From NCBI GenBank assembly GCA_963837425.1, contig CAWINH010000002.1, forward strand, positions 124,001 to 188,000: a stretch of DNA of 64,000 bases, in the 5' to 3' direction. Positions 24,851 to 33,496 of the stretch are shown piece after piece. Each line of letters opens with the position of its first letter. The first letter of the stretch is position 1. The notes under the pieces were generated by a model, which had not been told where the DNA came from, searched no databases, and was given only the letters and a program-made list of their open reading frames with translations. The translations under genes were made by a program, and so were the position numbers. Origin of the DNA: CAWINH01 sp963837425. GTDB taxonomy: Bacteria > Chloroflexota > Limnocylindria > QHBO01.

Positions 24851-25549
24851 ATGAATCGGCCGGCAGACGACCGGGCAGCCGCGGAGTCCCTGGTCGCGAG
24901 TATCACGGCCTCCGTCCGAGCATGGTCGGAGTCAGATTCCCACGACCCGGGCGTCACGCTGCTGGAGGTCCTCGCGTATGCGGCCGACGCGCTCTCCGCG
25001 TACCAGGATCGCGTGGCCGGCGAGGCGTCCATCGGCACCGGGCGGCGGTTGTCGCAACTTCGCGTCGAGTGTGATGGTGAACGCTGGCTGGAGGTCGCGA
25101 GCCTGGACGGATCCGGACCGGATGATCCCCACTACGTCGTGAGCGCTGCGGAGGACGGGGCGACGATCATCCAGTTCGGCGACGGCGAGCACGGCCGGCG
25201 CCCCGCGTCCGATGGGACGCTGCAGGTCGCCTATCGCCGCGGTTCGGGGTTCACATCGGTCCTGGTCCAGGAGGGGAGGGTCGTGATCGATGCGGACTGG
25301 AATGCGCCCGCCGAGCCTGCGCTCTGTGGGATCTACCGTGCGCGAGTGCTCGATGCCAGCGACCCGACCGGGAAGGGGCGTCTTCAGGTCCAGATCCCGG
25401 CGGTCTCCGGCTCGCCGTCGGGTTGGGCCGCCCGCTGCGTCCCGGCGGGTGCTTCGGCGGACCTGCCGGCAGTCGGCGACCTAGTGTGGGTGGCCTTCGA
25501 GGCCTGCGATCCGAACTACCCGGTCTGGCTTGGCCGATTGGTCCCCTGA
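24851..25549 (+). CDS. Orphan baseplate-like fusion: baseplate-J-like fragment plus gp5/VgrG OB-fold
   Basis: Residues ~28-65 (DSHDPGVTLLEVLAYAADAL then SAYQDRVAGEASIGT) match the start of putative baseplate assembly proteins of contractile injection systems and phages. Residues ~72-125 (LRVECDGERWLEVASL, HYVVSAAEDG, IQFGDGEHGRRP) match a later part of the same family. Residues ~155-232 (GIYRARVLDASDPTGKGRLQ, then PAVGDLVWVAFEACDPNYPV) match the gp5/VgrG OB-fold (phage_base_V). It is a 232-residue mini-fusion. No sheath, tube, ATPase or spike gene lies nearby, so it is an orphan or a domesticated piece. Confidence 0.7.
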   Translation: MNRPADDRAAAESLVASITASVRAWSESDSHDPGVTLLEVLAYAADALSAYQDRVAGEASIGTGRRLSQLRVECDGERWLEVASLDGSGPDDPHYVVSAAEDGATIIQFGDGEHGRRPASDGTLQVAYRRGSGFTSVLVQEGRVVIDADWNAPAEPALCGIYRARVLDASDPTGKGRLQVQIPAVSGSPSGWAARCVPAGASADLPAVGDLVWVAFEACDPNYPVWLGRLVP

Positions 25550-25587
25550 CGAGGGAGCTCTCCGTTCTTCCCGACGCGTGGCGGCCC

Positions 25588-25737
25588 GACTGCTCAACCG
25601 CGCTTGCAGGGAGCCTTATCCGGGTGGAATGCGCAGATCGCCCCCGACGTGTCGGCCGCCCACGCTCAACCGGCGCCGTCCTCCCGCGCTCGACGGCGCG
25701 CTGAGCTGGATAAGGTGCAGGGCATGAGCGGTTGGGG
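25588..25737. repeat. MITE-like repeat, copy 1
   Basis: The left end reads GACTGCTCAACCGCGC…TTATCC and the right end GGATAA…GAGCGGTTG, in inverse orientation, about 150 bp apart. Same family as 29807, 47262, 54019 and 63738. It lies between the baseplate-like gene and the ABC permease (which end toward each other). No coding sequence inside. Confidence 0.65.
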
Positions 25738-25906
25738 ATTGAACGGCCGCTTTGGCTCCCTGGGTACTCAACCGAGCCTCCCAGGAGCGCAATCCAGGAG
25801 CGCAATTCCCGCTGAGGCCGGCGTCCGCGGGGAGCACTACCACCACGCCCGCTCGGGGGCGACCGATAGGCGGGGGCGCGGCGCGCACCGTAAGATCGCG
25901 GACCGG

Positions 25907-26632
25907 TTACGTGCCGGTGATGAGGCGCTCGCGGTTGAAGAGCGGGCTGACGAGGCGCCAGCCGAGGACGTCGACGACGAAGAGCACCACGCCAATCGTG
26001 TCCAGGAGACCGCGCGTGGGATGGATCACGTCGAACGCGAGCAGGGTGGTGAGGATCGCGAGTGGCAGGCTCGCGAGCAGGCTGAGCTGCTGGGCGACGC
26101 GGGCGTCGCTCATTCGCGTCGAGATGGCCACCGCAATCCAGACCGATGCCGCCGCCAGGAGAGGCGTGAGGATCAGCTGGGCCAGCAGGTCATCCGGGCG
26201 AAGGAGCGCGGAGGCCAGCGCGGGCTCGGTGAGCGCCTCCAGGATCCCCAGGAAGGCCCCGAAGACGAGGTAGGCGATCACGAGCGACGGGAGGAGTGCG
26301 GCGAGTCCCTTGCCGAGGAGGAACTCCCGCTCGCGGATTGGCGTCGTGAGCACCGGCTCAAGGCTGCCCTGCTGTCGCTCACCGGCCACCGAGTACGCGG
26401 CGAGCACCGCCGGAGTGAGGACCGGGACGGCGAGCATGTAGAGAAGCACGTGCCGGTTGCTCAGCTCGGCCGCGGTCGAGGCCGGGATCGAGAGCAGGAC
26501 GATGACCGGCTGGATGAGGAAGATGAGCGGGAAGATCGCGGTCGCCACCAGGACCGACCGGTTGCGCCGATACTCCCGCAGCTCCTTGCGCATCACGGCG
26601 CCGATGCGCCGCGCGCTGAATCGGCGATTCAT
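25907..26632 (-). CDS. ABC-2 type exporter permease
   Basis: MNRRFSARRIGAVMRKELRE followed by YRRNRSVLVATAIFPLIFLI is the usual ABC-2 permease start with a cytoplasmic amphipathic lead-in. Six hydrophobic segments follow, with the conserved block AGERQQGSLEPVLTTPIRER (the ERxxGTLE motif) after the second helix. ATG overlaps the ATPase stop by 4 bases, so it is the second gene of a two-gene operon. It would form the membrane pore of an exporter; substrate unknown. Confidence 0.85.
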   Translation of the reverse strand: MNRRFSARRIGAVMRKELREYRRNRSVLVATAIFPLIFLIQPVIVLLSIPASTAAELSNRHVLLYMLAVPVLTPAVLAAYSVAGERQQGSLEPVLTTPIREREFLLGKGLAALLPSLVIAYLVFGAFLGILEALTEPALASALLRPDDLLAQLILTPLLAAASVWIAVAISTRMSDARVAQQLSLLASLPLAILTTLLAFDVIHPTRGLLDTIGVVLFVVDVLGWRLVSPLFNRERLITGT

Positions 26633-27612
26633 GCCCCGGCGACCTCTCGGTCCTCGTCCACGAGCTGGAGATACACGTCCTCCAGGGAGTGGCGCGTCTC
26701 GCTGATCGAGAGGACGTCCGCGTTCGCGGCCACCAGGGCGCGGGTCAGAGCCGGGGCCGCGAGGGTTGGGTCCGAGACGGTGACGAGGTAGCCCGCGGCA
26801 CCGTCCTGCCGCCACCCGTCGACCGCGGGGACCTGCGCGAAGAGGCCAGCGGGATCGGCGAGCGGTTGCGCGGTGCGGACCGCGAGGCCACGGGTGAAGA
26901 GGCGGTCGCGCAGCTCATCGGGCCGGCCGATCATCTGCAGCCTCGTGTTCAGGATCGCGACCCGGTCGCAGAGGCGCTCCGCCTCCTCGAGCCGATGGGT
27001 GGTCAGGAAGATCGTCACGCCCCGCTCTCGGAGCCCCTCGATCAGCTCATGGACGTCGCGTCCCGCCGCCGGGTCGAGGCCGGCGGTCGGCTCGTCCAGG
27101 AAGAGGAGCTCCGGGTCGGGGAGCAGGGCGCGCGCCAGGGCCACTCGCTGGCGGAGCCCCTTCGAGAGGCGGCTGCAGGGATCGGTCGCCCGGTCCGCCA
27201 GGTTGACCGCGGCCAGGGCTTCTTCCACCCGCCGGCGGGGGTCGGGAGTCTCGTACAGATCCGCGAAGCATTCGAGGTTCTCGCGGACGGTGAGGCGCAG
27301 GTAGAGGCCGGGCGCCTCGGGCATGATCGCGATCCGGCGCCGGATCGCGACCCCGTTCTCCGGGGTGAGAGGGATCCCCAGGACGCTCGCCGAGCCCGAG
27401 GTCGGGGAGATGAGCGTGCCGAGGGTCCGGACCGTCGTCGTCTTTCCGGCGCCGTTCGGGCCAAGGAACCCGAACACCTCGCCTTGGGCGACCTCGAACG
27501 AGACGTCGTCCACCGCGACCCGGGCGCCCGGGCCCTCGCCAAATCGCTTCGAGAGATGGTCGACCGCGATGGCCGGAGCCGCGCCGGATTGCTCGCTCAT
27601 GACGCCGGCCAT
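26629..27612 (-). CDS. ABC transporter ATP-binding protein
   Basis: Cytoplasmic ATPase of an ABC-2 exporter. Walker A is GPNGAGKT (51-58), the Q-loop region is IMPEAPGLYLRLTVREN (MPE instead of the usual QE), the signature is LSKGLRQRVALARAL, and Walker B is LLFLDEPTAGLD, followed by TTHRLEEAE with the switch His. A C-terminal regulatory part of ~90 residues is present, as in DrrA/NatA-type proteins. The replacement of the usual SGG signature by SKG is seen in this subfamily. Operon with the permease downstream. Confidence 0.9.
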   Translation of the reverse strand: MAGVMSEQSGAAPAIAVDHLSKRFGEGPGARVAVDDVSFEVAQGEVFGFLGPNGAGKTTTVRTLGTLISPTSGSASVLGIPLTPENGVAIRRRIAIMPEAPGLYLRLTVRENLECFADLYETPDPRRRVEEALAAVNLADRATDPCSRLSKGLRQRVALARALLPDPELLFLDEPTAGLDPAAGRDVHELIEGLRERGVTIFLTTHRLEEAERLCDRVAILNTRLQMIGRPDELRDRLFTRGLAVRTAQPLADPAGLFAQVPAVDGWRQDGAAGYLVTVSDPTLAAPALTRALVAANADVLSISETRHSLEDVYLQLVDEDREVAGA

Positions 27613-27647
27613 TGTCCACCGATTGGCGGCGGGTATGCTGTCGCCGC

Positions 27648-28277
27648 ATGCGGCCGATCGTCGTCGTCTCCGCGTTCGTGGTGGTTGCCTTCGCCGTGGT
27701 CGCTGTCGCCGACCTGGGGGCGGGGAGCTGGGCGAAGGTCGTGGACGGCTCGTACGGGTTCGAGCCCGTGACCAGTGACCTCGCGCTGCTCTCCGCGCAG
27801 CCCGACTGCGAATCGCCGGGCTCGGCCACCTACCCCTGCGTCCGCCAGTTCGCCTTTGCGCCGGACGCGACGCTCACGGAGTGGGTCTCGGTCCGCAACG
27901 ACGGCCCGCTCGGGGTGACGCTGGAGGGCGTCCCGGACGATTGGCTCGGCGGGTTCGTCGAGTCGATGCTCAGCCGGCCGGTCGCCGCACTGGATGGAGG
28001 CGATCCAGCCGTGGCGATGGCGGCCGGGAGCCTGGAAGGGCCCGCGTTCACCGCCGTTGCGCTGGACCCCGGGGCGGAACGGCTCATTGGCCTCGAGTTC
28101 CGGACGACCGGCGACGTCGCATTCGCCTGCCAGCATTGGATGGAGGGCAGCGCGCTCGGCTGGGACGCCGTGCCGATCGCGTGGCACTGGCTCGCGTTCC
28201 GGCACGAGGTGGAGTTCTCCTTTGTCGCCCCCGTCGACTTCATGGCGCCAACCGCCGCGGACTGCTCGGCATCGTGA
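27648..28277 (+). CDS. Membrane-anchored extracytoplasmic protein of unknown function
   Basis: 209 residues: one N-terminal helix (VVVSAFVVVAFAVVAVADLG) and an extracytoplasmic domain with four Cys (DCESPGSATYPC, FACQHW, DCSAS), probably disulfide-bonded. The beta-rich pattern (VRNDGPLGVTLEGVPDDWLG) resembles an Ig-like domain. Its stop overlaps the azlC GTG by 4 bases, so it is co-translated with the transporter. A role in that transporter is inferred only from the operon. Confidence 0.55.
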   Translation: MRPIVVVSAFVVVAFAVVAVADLGAGSWAKVVDGSYGFEPVTSDLALLSAQPDCESPGSATYPCVRQFAFAPDATLTEWVSVRNDGPLGVTLEGVPDDWLGGFVESMLSRPVAALDGGDPAVAMAAGSLEGPAFTAVALDPGAERLIGLEFRTTGDVAFACQHWMEGSALGWDAVPIAWHWLAFRHEVEFSFVAPVDFMAPTAADCSAS

Positions 28278-28966
28278 GGCGCGGTCGCGCGGAGCGGACG
28301 CCCGATGCTCGCGATCGTGACCCGACCCTTCGCACGACGCTGATCGCGGCGGCTCCGCTGGGAGCGGCGATCGGTGTCTTCGGGGTGATCTTCGGCGCGT
28401 CGGCGGGTGCCGAGTACGGCCCGGCGCTGACGATCGGGATGTCCCTGATCGTCTTCTCGGGCACCGTCCAGTTCGCCGTCGTGGGCTTGCTGGCGAGTGG
28501 CGCCGGGGCGGCGGCGGTCCTCGTGACCGCGCTCGCCCTGAACACGCGCAACCTGGTGCTGGGGGCGGCCATCCGGCACCGTCTGACGGGGTCGCGGCTG
28601 CGGCGCGCAGGCCTGGCCTGGCTTCTCGTGGACGAGAGCTTTGGCCTGGCGATCGCCTCCAAGGGGCGCGCGGCCACCGTTCTGTTCACCACCGGGTCCC
28701 TCTTCTACCTGACCTGGCAGCTGGGGACGATCCTGGGTGTGGTCGGGGCGCGGGTGGTGGCGCTCGAGGGGCTGGCCGGCGCCGTGTTCCCGGTGCTGTT
28801 CATAGGCCTGGCGGCGCTGACGGTCCGCGGTCGGGCGGGCGTGGTCCGGGCGCTGGTGGCCGGAGGGTTGGTGGCCAGCGTCGTCGTGGCCGTGCCGGCG
28901 CTCCATGCATGGGCGCCGATCATCGCCGCGCTGCTCGTTGCGCTGCCCGGGGGTCGGACCCGATGA
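28274..28966 (+). CDS. azlC: AzlC-family branched-chain amino acid exporter, large subunit
   Basis: AzlC proteins pair with AzlD to export branched-chain amino acids. Blocks visible are APLGAAIGVFGVIFGASAGA, the conserved FSGTVQFAVVGLLASGAGAA, LNTRNLVLGAAIRHRL and LAWLLVDESFGLAI, in family order, with about seven membrane helices. GTG start overlaps the upstream gene (GTGA); its stop overlaps azlD (ATGA). The length (230) is typical. Confidence 0.88.
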   Translation: MRRGRAERTPDARDRDPTLRTTLIAAAPLGAAIGVFGVIFGASAGAEYGPALTIGMSLIVFSGTVQFAVVGLLASGAGAAAVLVTALALNTRNLVLGAAIRHRLTGSRLRRAGLAWLLVDESFGLAIASKGRAATVLFTTGSLFYLTWQLGTILGVVGARVVALEGLAGAVFPVLFIGLAALTVRGRAGVVRALVAGGLVASVVVAVPALHAWAPIIAALLVALPGGRTR

Positions 28967-29253
28967 GCTGGGGCCTGATCGTTCTCCTGGGCGTTCTCAC
29001 CTACGCCAGCCGCGCGCTGGCGGTCGTCTTCCTGCCGCACCTGCCAATGCGGGCGCGGGCCGCGCTCGATCGCATGCCCCCGGCGCTCTTCGCCGGCCTG
29101 GCCGCGCAGGCGCTCGTGGGGCCCGGCGCGAGCGTGGCGGATCCCCGGGTGCTGGCCGCGGCCGCCGGGGCGCTGATCGTGACGCCCATGCGGTCGCTTG
29201 CGATCTGCCTGGCTGCCGGGCTCGCGACATATCTGGTCGCGGGGCTGCTCTGA
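28963..29253 (+). CDS. azlD: AzlD-family branched-chain amino acid exporter, small subunit
   Basis: 96 residues, four membrane helices, with YASRALAVVFLPHLPMRARA and DRMPPALFAGLAAQALV matching AzlD. The ATG overlaps the azlC stop (ATGA), so the two subunits are made together. Ends in LATYLVAGLL without a tail. Confidence 0.88.
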   Translation: MSWGLIVLLGVLTYASRALAVVFLPHLPMRARAALDRMPPALFAGLAAQALVGPGASVADPRVLAAAAGALIVTPMRSLAICLAAGLATYLVAGLL

Positions 29254-29335
29254 GCAGGGCACAGCGGTTTGGCCGCAGCCATATCATGCATCGGCTGGGT
29301 ATCGGGCCATGGGCGCCGGAAAAGAGGAGGAGCGG

Positions 29336-29719
29336 GTGCTGGGATCGAGTCACGCGTATTCGGGCTTCTCGGTGGACGACATCGGCAGGGCGAAGGCCTT
29401 CTATGCCGATGCCCTGGGGCTGGAGGTGACCGAGGCCCACGGGATGCTGACCCTGCACCTCGCCGGCGGCGGGACGGTCATTCTGTACCCGAAGGAGAAC
29501 CATCAGCCGGCGACGTTCACTGTCCTGAACTTCCCGGTGCCCGATATCGACGCGGCGGTGGACGGGCTGGCGGCGGCGGGCGTCACATTCGAGCGCTACG
29601 AGGGGCTCGACCAGGACGAACGCGGGATCGCCCGGCCACCGAAGCCGGAGTACGGCCCACCCATCGCCTGGTTCACCGATCCGGCGGGCAACATCTGCTC
29701 GGTCCTCCAGGACACCTGA
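29336..29719 (+). CDS. VOC/glyoxalase-family protein
   Basis: Paired beta-alpha-beta-beta-beta modules: YSGFSVDDIGRAKAFYADAL at the start and WFTDPAGNICSVLQDT at the end are standard VOC-family signatures; the metal ligand Glu of many family members is replaced here (ends CSVLQD). The GTG at 29336 is favoured because GAGGAGG lies 5 bases upstream; an ATG at 29309 in the same frame is possible. A TATCAT box at 29283 could be its -10. Enzyme versus binding protein cannot be decided. Confidence 0.78.
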   Translation: MLGSSHAYSGFSVDDIGRAKAFYADALGLEVTEAHGMLTLHLAGGGTVILYPKENHQPATFTVLNFPVPDIDAAVDGLAAAGVTFERYEGLDQDERGIARPPKPEYGPPIAWFTDPAGNICSVLQDT

Positions 29720-29728
29720 CCGGGGTAC

Positions 29729-29806
29729 GTCGCGCCCGGGATGTCGCGCCCGGGATGTCGCGCCCGGGATGTCGCGCCCGGGATGTCGCGCCCGGGATGT
29801 CGCGCC
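29729..29806 (+). repeat. 14-bp tandem repeat, five full copies plus a part
   Basis: GTCGCGCCCGGGAT repeats with period 14 from 29729 to 29798, then GTCGCGCC. Copies are identical. CCCGGG inside each is palindromic. It starts 10 bases after the VOC gene stop and runs directly into MITE-like copy 2. Confidence 0.85.
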
Positions 29807-29960
29807 GACTCTTCAACCGCGCTTCTGAGGAGCCTAATCCCGGTGGAGGCGCGAGCGGCACTCGGGAACGATGGGTCGCCACGCTCACGCGGGGGCGTGG
29901 GCACCCCTTGGGAGCCGCGTCGAGCTGGATAAGGTGCCGGGGATGAGCGGTTGAGCAGTC
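29807..29960. repeat. MITE-like repeat, copy 2 (best preserved)
   Basis: Starts GACTCTTCAACCGCGCTTC and ends GAGCGGTTGAGCAGTC: inverted ends of ~15 bp, 154 bp overall. Inner parts GGAGCCTAATCC and GGATAAGGTGCC also pair. No open frame of note inside. Confidence 0.7.
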
Positions 29961-30046
29961 AGGCTGCGCGACGGCCTGCGCGACGCCTGCGCGAGGGGAT
30001 CTGCGCGAGGGGCGCCGCGAGAGCGCTGCACGAGAGGGCGCCGCGA

Positions 30047-30565
30047 TCAGATGCCGAGACGGCTCCAGCCGCGGCGCGGCTGCGGCTGCGGCTTCGGCTT
30101 GGCGTTGCTCGCGATCGCCGCGAGGTACTTCTCGATCTCCTTCCGGTAGCGGTGGCCGGAGGTATGGCGCGTCAGCCAGCGCAGGTAATCGGGATCGTGG
30201 AGGGCGAGATCGGCGATCGTCCAGCCATCGTATCGGCCAAAGTCGACGACCATCGAGTCGCCGCTCATCGAACGCCGCGGCGGCGGAGTCGCGGCCGCGC
30301 CCATCGCCCAAGCCTTCGGCGTGGGCGCAGGCTTGGCGCTGATCGTGTCGTAGGCCACTCGCAGGTCCGGCGTGCGGATCTGCGCGTACGCCTTGTTTAG
30401 TTCCGCCATCCGTCTATCGGCGTCTGAAAAGGCGTTGACGTCCGGGTGGTAGAGGGATGCGAGGGCGCGGAAGGCGGCCTTCACGACCACCTGCGGGGCG
30501 TCGGATTGAATGTGCAGGACCCGATACGGATCGCGGGTCCCCGTCTCCTCTGGCATGTTCTCCAT
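30047..30565 (-). CDS. J-domain protein fused to a DUF3820-like domain
   Basis: Residues ~12-70 form a DnaJ J-domain: DPYRVLHIQSDA, then a helix AAFRALASLYHPDVNAF with the HPD at 40-42. Such domains stimulate the ATPase of DnaK-type chaperones. Residues ~100-150 (MVVDFGRYDGWTIADLAL then HDPDYLRWLTRH) match a small domain (DUF3820-like) usually found at the C-terminus of exonucleases. No Gly/Phe or zinc region, so it is a specialised co-chaperone. The start is an ATG close to DPYRVL; earlier ATGs add an arginine-rich tail that looks non-coding. Confidence 0.72.
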   Translation of the reverse strand: MENMPEETGTRDPYRVLHIQSDAPQVVVKAAFRALASLYHPDVNAFSDADRRMAELNKAYAQIRTPDLRVAYDTISAKPAPTPKAWAMGAAATPPPRRSMSGDSMVVDFGRYDGWTIADLALHDPDYLRWLTRHTSGHRYRKEIEKYLAAIASNAKPKPQPQPRRGWSRLGI

Positions 30566-30692
30566 CATCGCGCGCGCAGCGCGCGCGGCAAGCCTGACGG
30601 AGGGGGGAGTACGAATGTCCGTGACCGGGGCTCCACGAACCGGATGCCTCACCGCCGGGTGGTGAGTTGCATCATGCCGTCGGCCATGCAAG

Positions 30693-30712
30693 GATACGTA
30701 ACGGATCGTATT
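30693..30712. promoter_or_regulatory. Probable TetR operator upstream of the small zinc-ribbon gene
   Basis: GATACG-TAACGGAT-CGTATT. It has the same half-sites and the same 8-base spacing as the site at 31587-31606 in front of the tetR gene (one mismatch in the last base). TATTCT at 30709 could be the -10 of the downstream gene, so binding would block it. It lies in the divergent region between the J-domain gene and the zinc-ribbon gene. Confidence 0.55.
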
Positions 30713-30735
30713 CTTTGGCAGGAGCCACAGCACAC

Positions 30736-30966
30736 ATGAACAACGAATGGCGGGCCCTCGATCGGATCGAGCAGGCCACGCAGCAACAGCCCTACTGCAT
30801 CTGCGGTCAGCCGACCACCCCGGTGGCGCAGCCGGACGGTCTCTGGCTGGAGTGCACCACCATCGGGAAGCCAGTGCGCGGCTGGCGGCACAGTCTCCTC
30901 AGAGCCCTGACCGGCGGGGCCCACGTGCGCCGGCAGATCCTCGACTGCGTCTCGCCCGCGGCCTAG
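30736..30966 (+). CDS. Small protein with a possible zinc-ribbon
   Basis: 76 residues: MNNEWRALDRIEQATQQQPY then a Cys set (CICGQPTTPV…LECTT) and a basic helical tail. Cys-x-Cys plus a later Cys could bind zinc. An AGGAG Shine-Dalgarno lies 11 bases before the ATG. It ends 3 bases into the convergent tetR gene and carries a matching TetR operator in its promoter, so it is the likely regulated target. Confidence 0.55.
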   Translation: MNNEWRALDRIEQATQQQPYCICGQPTTPVAQPDGLWLECTTIGKPVRGWRHSLLRALTGGAHVRRQILDCVSPAA

Positions 30967-31578
30967 TCCGCGGCCCGACCCGCGGCCCGGCCCGCGGCCG
31001 CGTAGCCGCGCATGACCGAGTCCACGATCTTGGCTGCGAACCGCGCATCGAGCCGCCCGCCGAACATGAGTCGGAAGTAGACCGGGCCCACGAGCAGCTC
31101 GGTTGCGGTGCCGACATCGATATCGGGCCGCAGATCACCCCTGGCCACGCCGCGCCCAATGACCTCCGCGACCTGGTTGCGCCGATCCTGGACGACGGTG
31201 GCCCGGAACGGGTCTCCGAGCGCGGGGTCCAGGGCGATCTGCGAGAGCAGGGCGCGAATGACCGGTCCGAAGGGCGTGTCGATCGACCGCCCGCCGCGCG
31301 TTGTTGACGACCGCCAGCAGCTCCTTGCGCGTGTCTCCCGCGTCCGGGACGGCGATGTGCGGGGCGGCGAGCTCCATGAGCAGCGCCAGCGCGAGCTCCT
31401 GCTTCGAGCTCCAGCGCCGGTAGATCGTCGCCTTTCCGACCCCGGCTCGAGCTGCCACGTGCTCGAGGTGCCAGTCCGCGAACCCCTCCTCCACGAGAAG
31501 CTCACGAGCTGCGGCGAGGATGGCGCGGTGCACGCGCTGGCTGCGCGGCCGCCCTCGCGGCCGCCGTTGGGCGTCCAT
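30963..31578 (-). pseudogene. TetR-family repressor, one frameshift
   Basis: Start MDAQRRPRGRPRSQRVHRAI; the HTH is VAARAGVGKATIYRRWSSKQ. The frame breaks near 31285 and continues in the next one: DTPFGPVIRALLSQIALDPA, then TATELLVGPVYFRLMFGGRL to a stop at 30963, giving a normal ~205-residue TetR with a C-terminal ligand domain. An indel in a C/G-rich run would explain the break, and the intact operator argues that the gene is functional in life. It would sense an unknown small molecule. Confidence 0.7.
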
Positions 31579-31586
31579 CGGAATAT

Positions 31587-31606
31587 GATACGGCGCGGTT
31601 CGTATC
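31587..31606. promoter_or_regulatory. TetR operator in the tetR promoter
   Basis: GATACG-GCGCGGTT-CGTATC, a perfect inverted repeat with 8-base spacer, 9 bases upstream of the tetR ATG (31578). Autoregulation at such sites is usual for the family. It also lies 59 bases upstream of the divergent nuclease gene, which may be co-regulated. Confidence 0.65.
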
Positions 31607-31664
31607 GGCGGCAATCGCGGCTGGGCCCGCCCGTGCCGCGTAGGCCGGCCGGTAGACTCGGCGG

Positions 31665-33450
31665 GTGACGCGGACGCTGCCCGATTCGGACGAGGCCTGG
31701 GACGACTGGGTCGCCGCCAGCCGGACTCGCAACTGGCTCGAGGACGATCCGCTCCTCGATTGGCTGACCCGCTTTGGGCGTGACCACGGCCTCCTGCCTG
31801 ATGACGAGCTGGGCACCTACGACGAGCGCACCGACATGCGCGCGTTCGTGCTGGCCAAGGGCCTCGAGTTCGAGGCACGGGTGATGGACGTCATCCGCTC
31901 GCAGCTCGATTGGGTCCGCATTGCGGAGGGCCCGCGGGATTCCCGCGACCTTGCGAAGCGCGAGGAGACGATCGCGGCCATCCGCGAGGGCGTCCCCGTC
32001 ATCGAGCAGGCCGTCCTGATGGACCCGGTGCATGGCACGTACGGGGTCGCCGACCTGCTCGTCCGATCAGACCACCTCAATGACCTCGTCCCTGGGACCC
32101 TGATGCCGGATGAGGCCATGCTCCCCGCACCTGCCCTCGGCACCCCGTGGCACTACCGGGTCGTCGACATCAAGTTCCGGACGCTCGACCTGCTGAAGAA
32201 CGGCGGCGCTGCATCGGGCCTGGCGAACTACATGGCCCAGGTCTGGCTCTACAACGAGGCGCTCGCCCGCGTGCTGGGCATGACCCCGCCCGCCTCCTTC
32301 CTGCTCGGTCGCAGCTGGGATCAGGGCAAGGAGCGCGGCGACGGGTGCTTCGACTGCCTGGCGCGCGTGGATCGCGATCGCGTCGTCACCGCCGACCGGG
32401 GCGAGCTCGAGACCGCCACCCTGCGAGCCGTCGAGTGGATCCGTCGACTCCGTCGCGAGGGGGCCGACTGGAGTCCGCTCCCGGTCCCGACCGTACCCGA
32501 GCTCTATCCCCACGCCCGCAACAGCCAGGATCAGCCGTGGCACGGCGCGAAGGTACGGATTGCAAACGAGCTCGCGGAGCTGACCCTGCTGCCGGGGATG
32601 AACCCGGTCCTGCGGCGGGACGCGCACGCGCGCGGCATCCTCCGCTGGGACGATCCGCGGGCCAGCAGCGGAACGCTCGGCATCGGCCGCTGGCGTGAGA
32701 AGACGGACGCCGTGCTCCTCATCAACCGCGACGTGCCGGAGCTCGTCGTGGCGCCGGAGCGGATCACCCGGGCGGATCCCGCGTGGCGGACCCCCGCCGC
32801 GGTGGAGTTCTACGTCGACTTCGAGACCGTCTCGAACATGGACGACGACTTCAGCCGGCTGCCGCGAATCGGCGGGCAGCCGCTCATCTTCCAGATCGGC
32901 TGCGGCTGGCTGGAGGACGGGACGTGGCGCTTCTAGCAGTGGACCGCCGGTCGGCTGACCGAGGTCGACGAGGCCGCCATGATCGACGCCTGGCTGGCGT
33001 TCATGGAGGAGCCACCTCGCCGCCCGCGGCCTGGTCTGGGCCGATGCGCGCCTCTACCACTGGTCCGCGGCCGAGACCTCGACCCTCGACAAGGCCTACA
33101 ACTCGGCGCGGGAGCGGCATCCGGAGCGCGACTGGCCCCACCTGCCGTGGTTCGACCTCCTGAACCGGCTCGTCCGCGAGGAGCCGGTCACCGTCCGCGG
33201 CGCGTTCGGCTTTGGCCTCAAGGCCATCGCGAGCGGGATGCATCGGGCGGGGCTGATCGAGACGACCTGGACCGATGGTCCGGCCGATGGGCTGGGCGCC
33301 ATGATCGGCGCCTGGTGGTGCGACGGCGAGGCGGAGCGGACCGGGGTCACGTTGCCCGAGATCGAGCTCATGCAGGAGATCGGCCGCTACAACGAGGTCG
33401 ACTGCCGCTCGATGGCCGAGGTCCTCGGGTGGCTGCGGGCGCACCGGTAA
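31665..33450 (+). pseudogene. TM0106-family RecB-like nuclease, internal stop and frameshift
   Basis: The N-terminal half holds a PD-(D/E)XK-like core (HGTYGVADLLVRSD, then HYRVVDIKF), and the C-terminal half an RNase H/DnaQ-like domain beginning EFYVDFETVSN. This order is that of TM0106-family RecB-like nucleases. A TAG interrupts at 32934 (…GTWRF stop QWTAG…), and the frame shifts near 33015; the rest reads LVWADARLYHWSAAETSTLD and ends RYNEVDCRSMAEVLGWLRAH. The full product would be ~590 residues. Two defects in one gene may be decay or errors. Start is GTG, divergent from tetR. Confidence 0.7.
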
Positions 33451-33496
33451 GGGTCCCTTCACTCGAAGGCGCCGCGGCCGTGCCCGTGCGCCAATC

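Noticed and set aside
23324..25549. Very long plus-strand open frame (741 codons)
   Set aside because: Only the last 232 codons (from 24851) are a real gene; the rest is antisense to the MFS gene and reads as Arg/Ala-rich nonsense.
29729..29806. Short regular repeats, CRISPR-like at first sight
   Set aside because: The 14-bp units are back to back with no spacers; simple tandem repeat.
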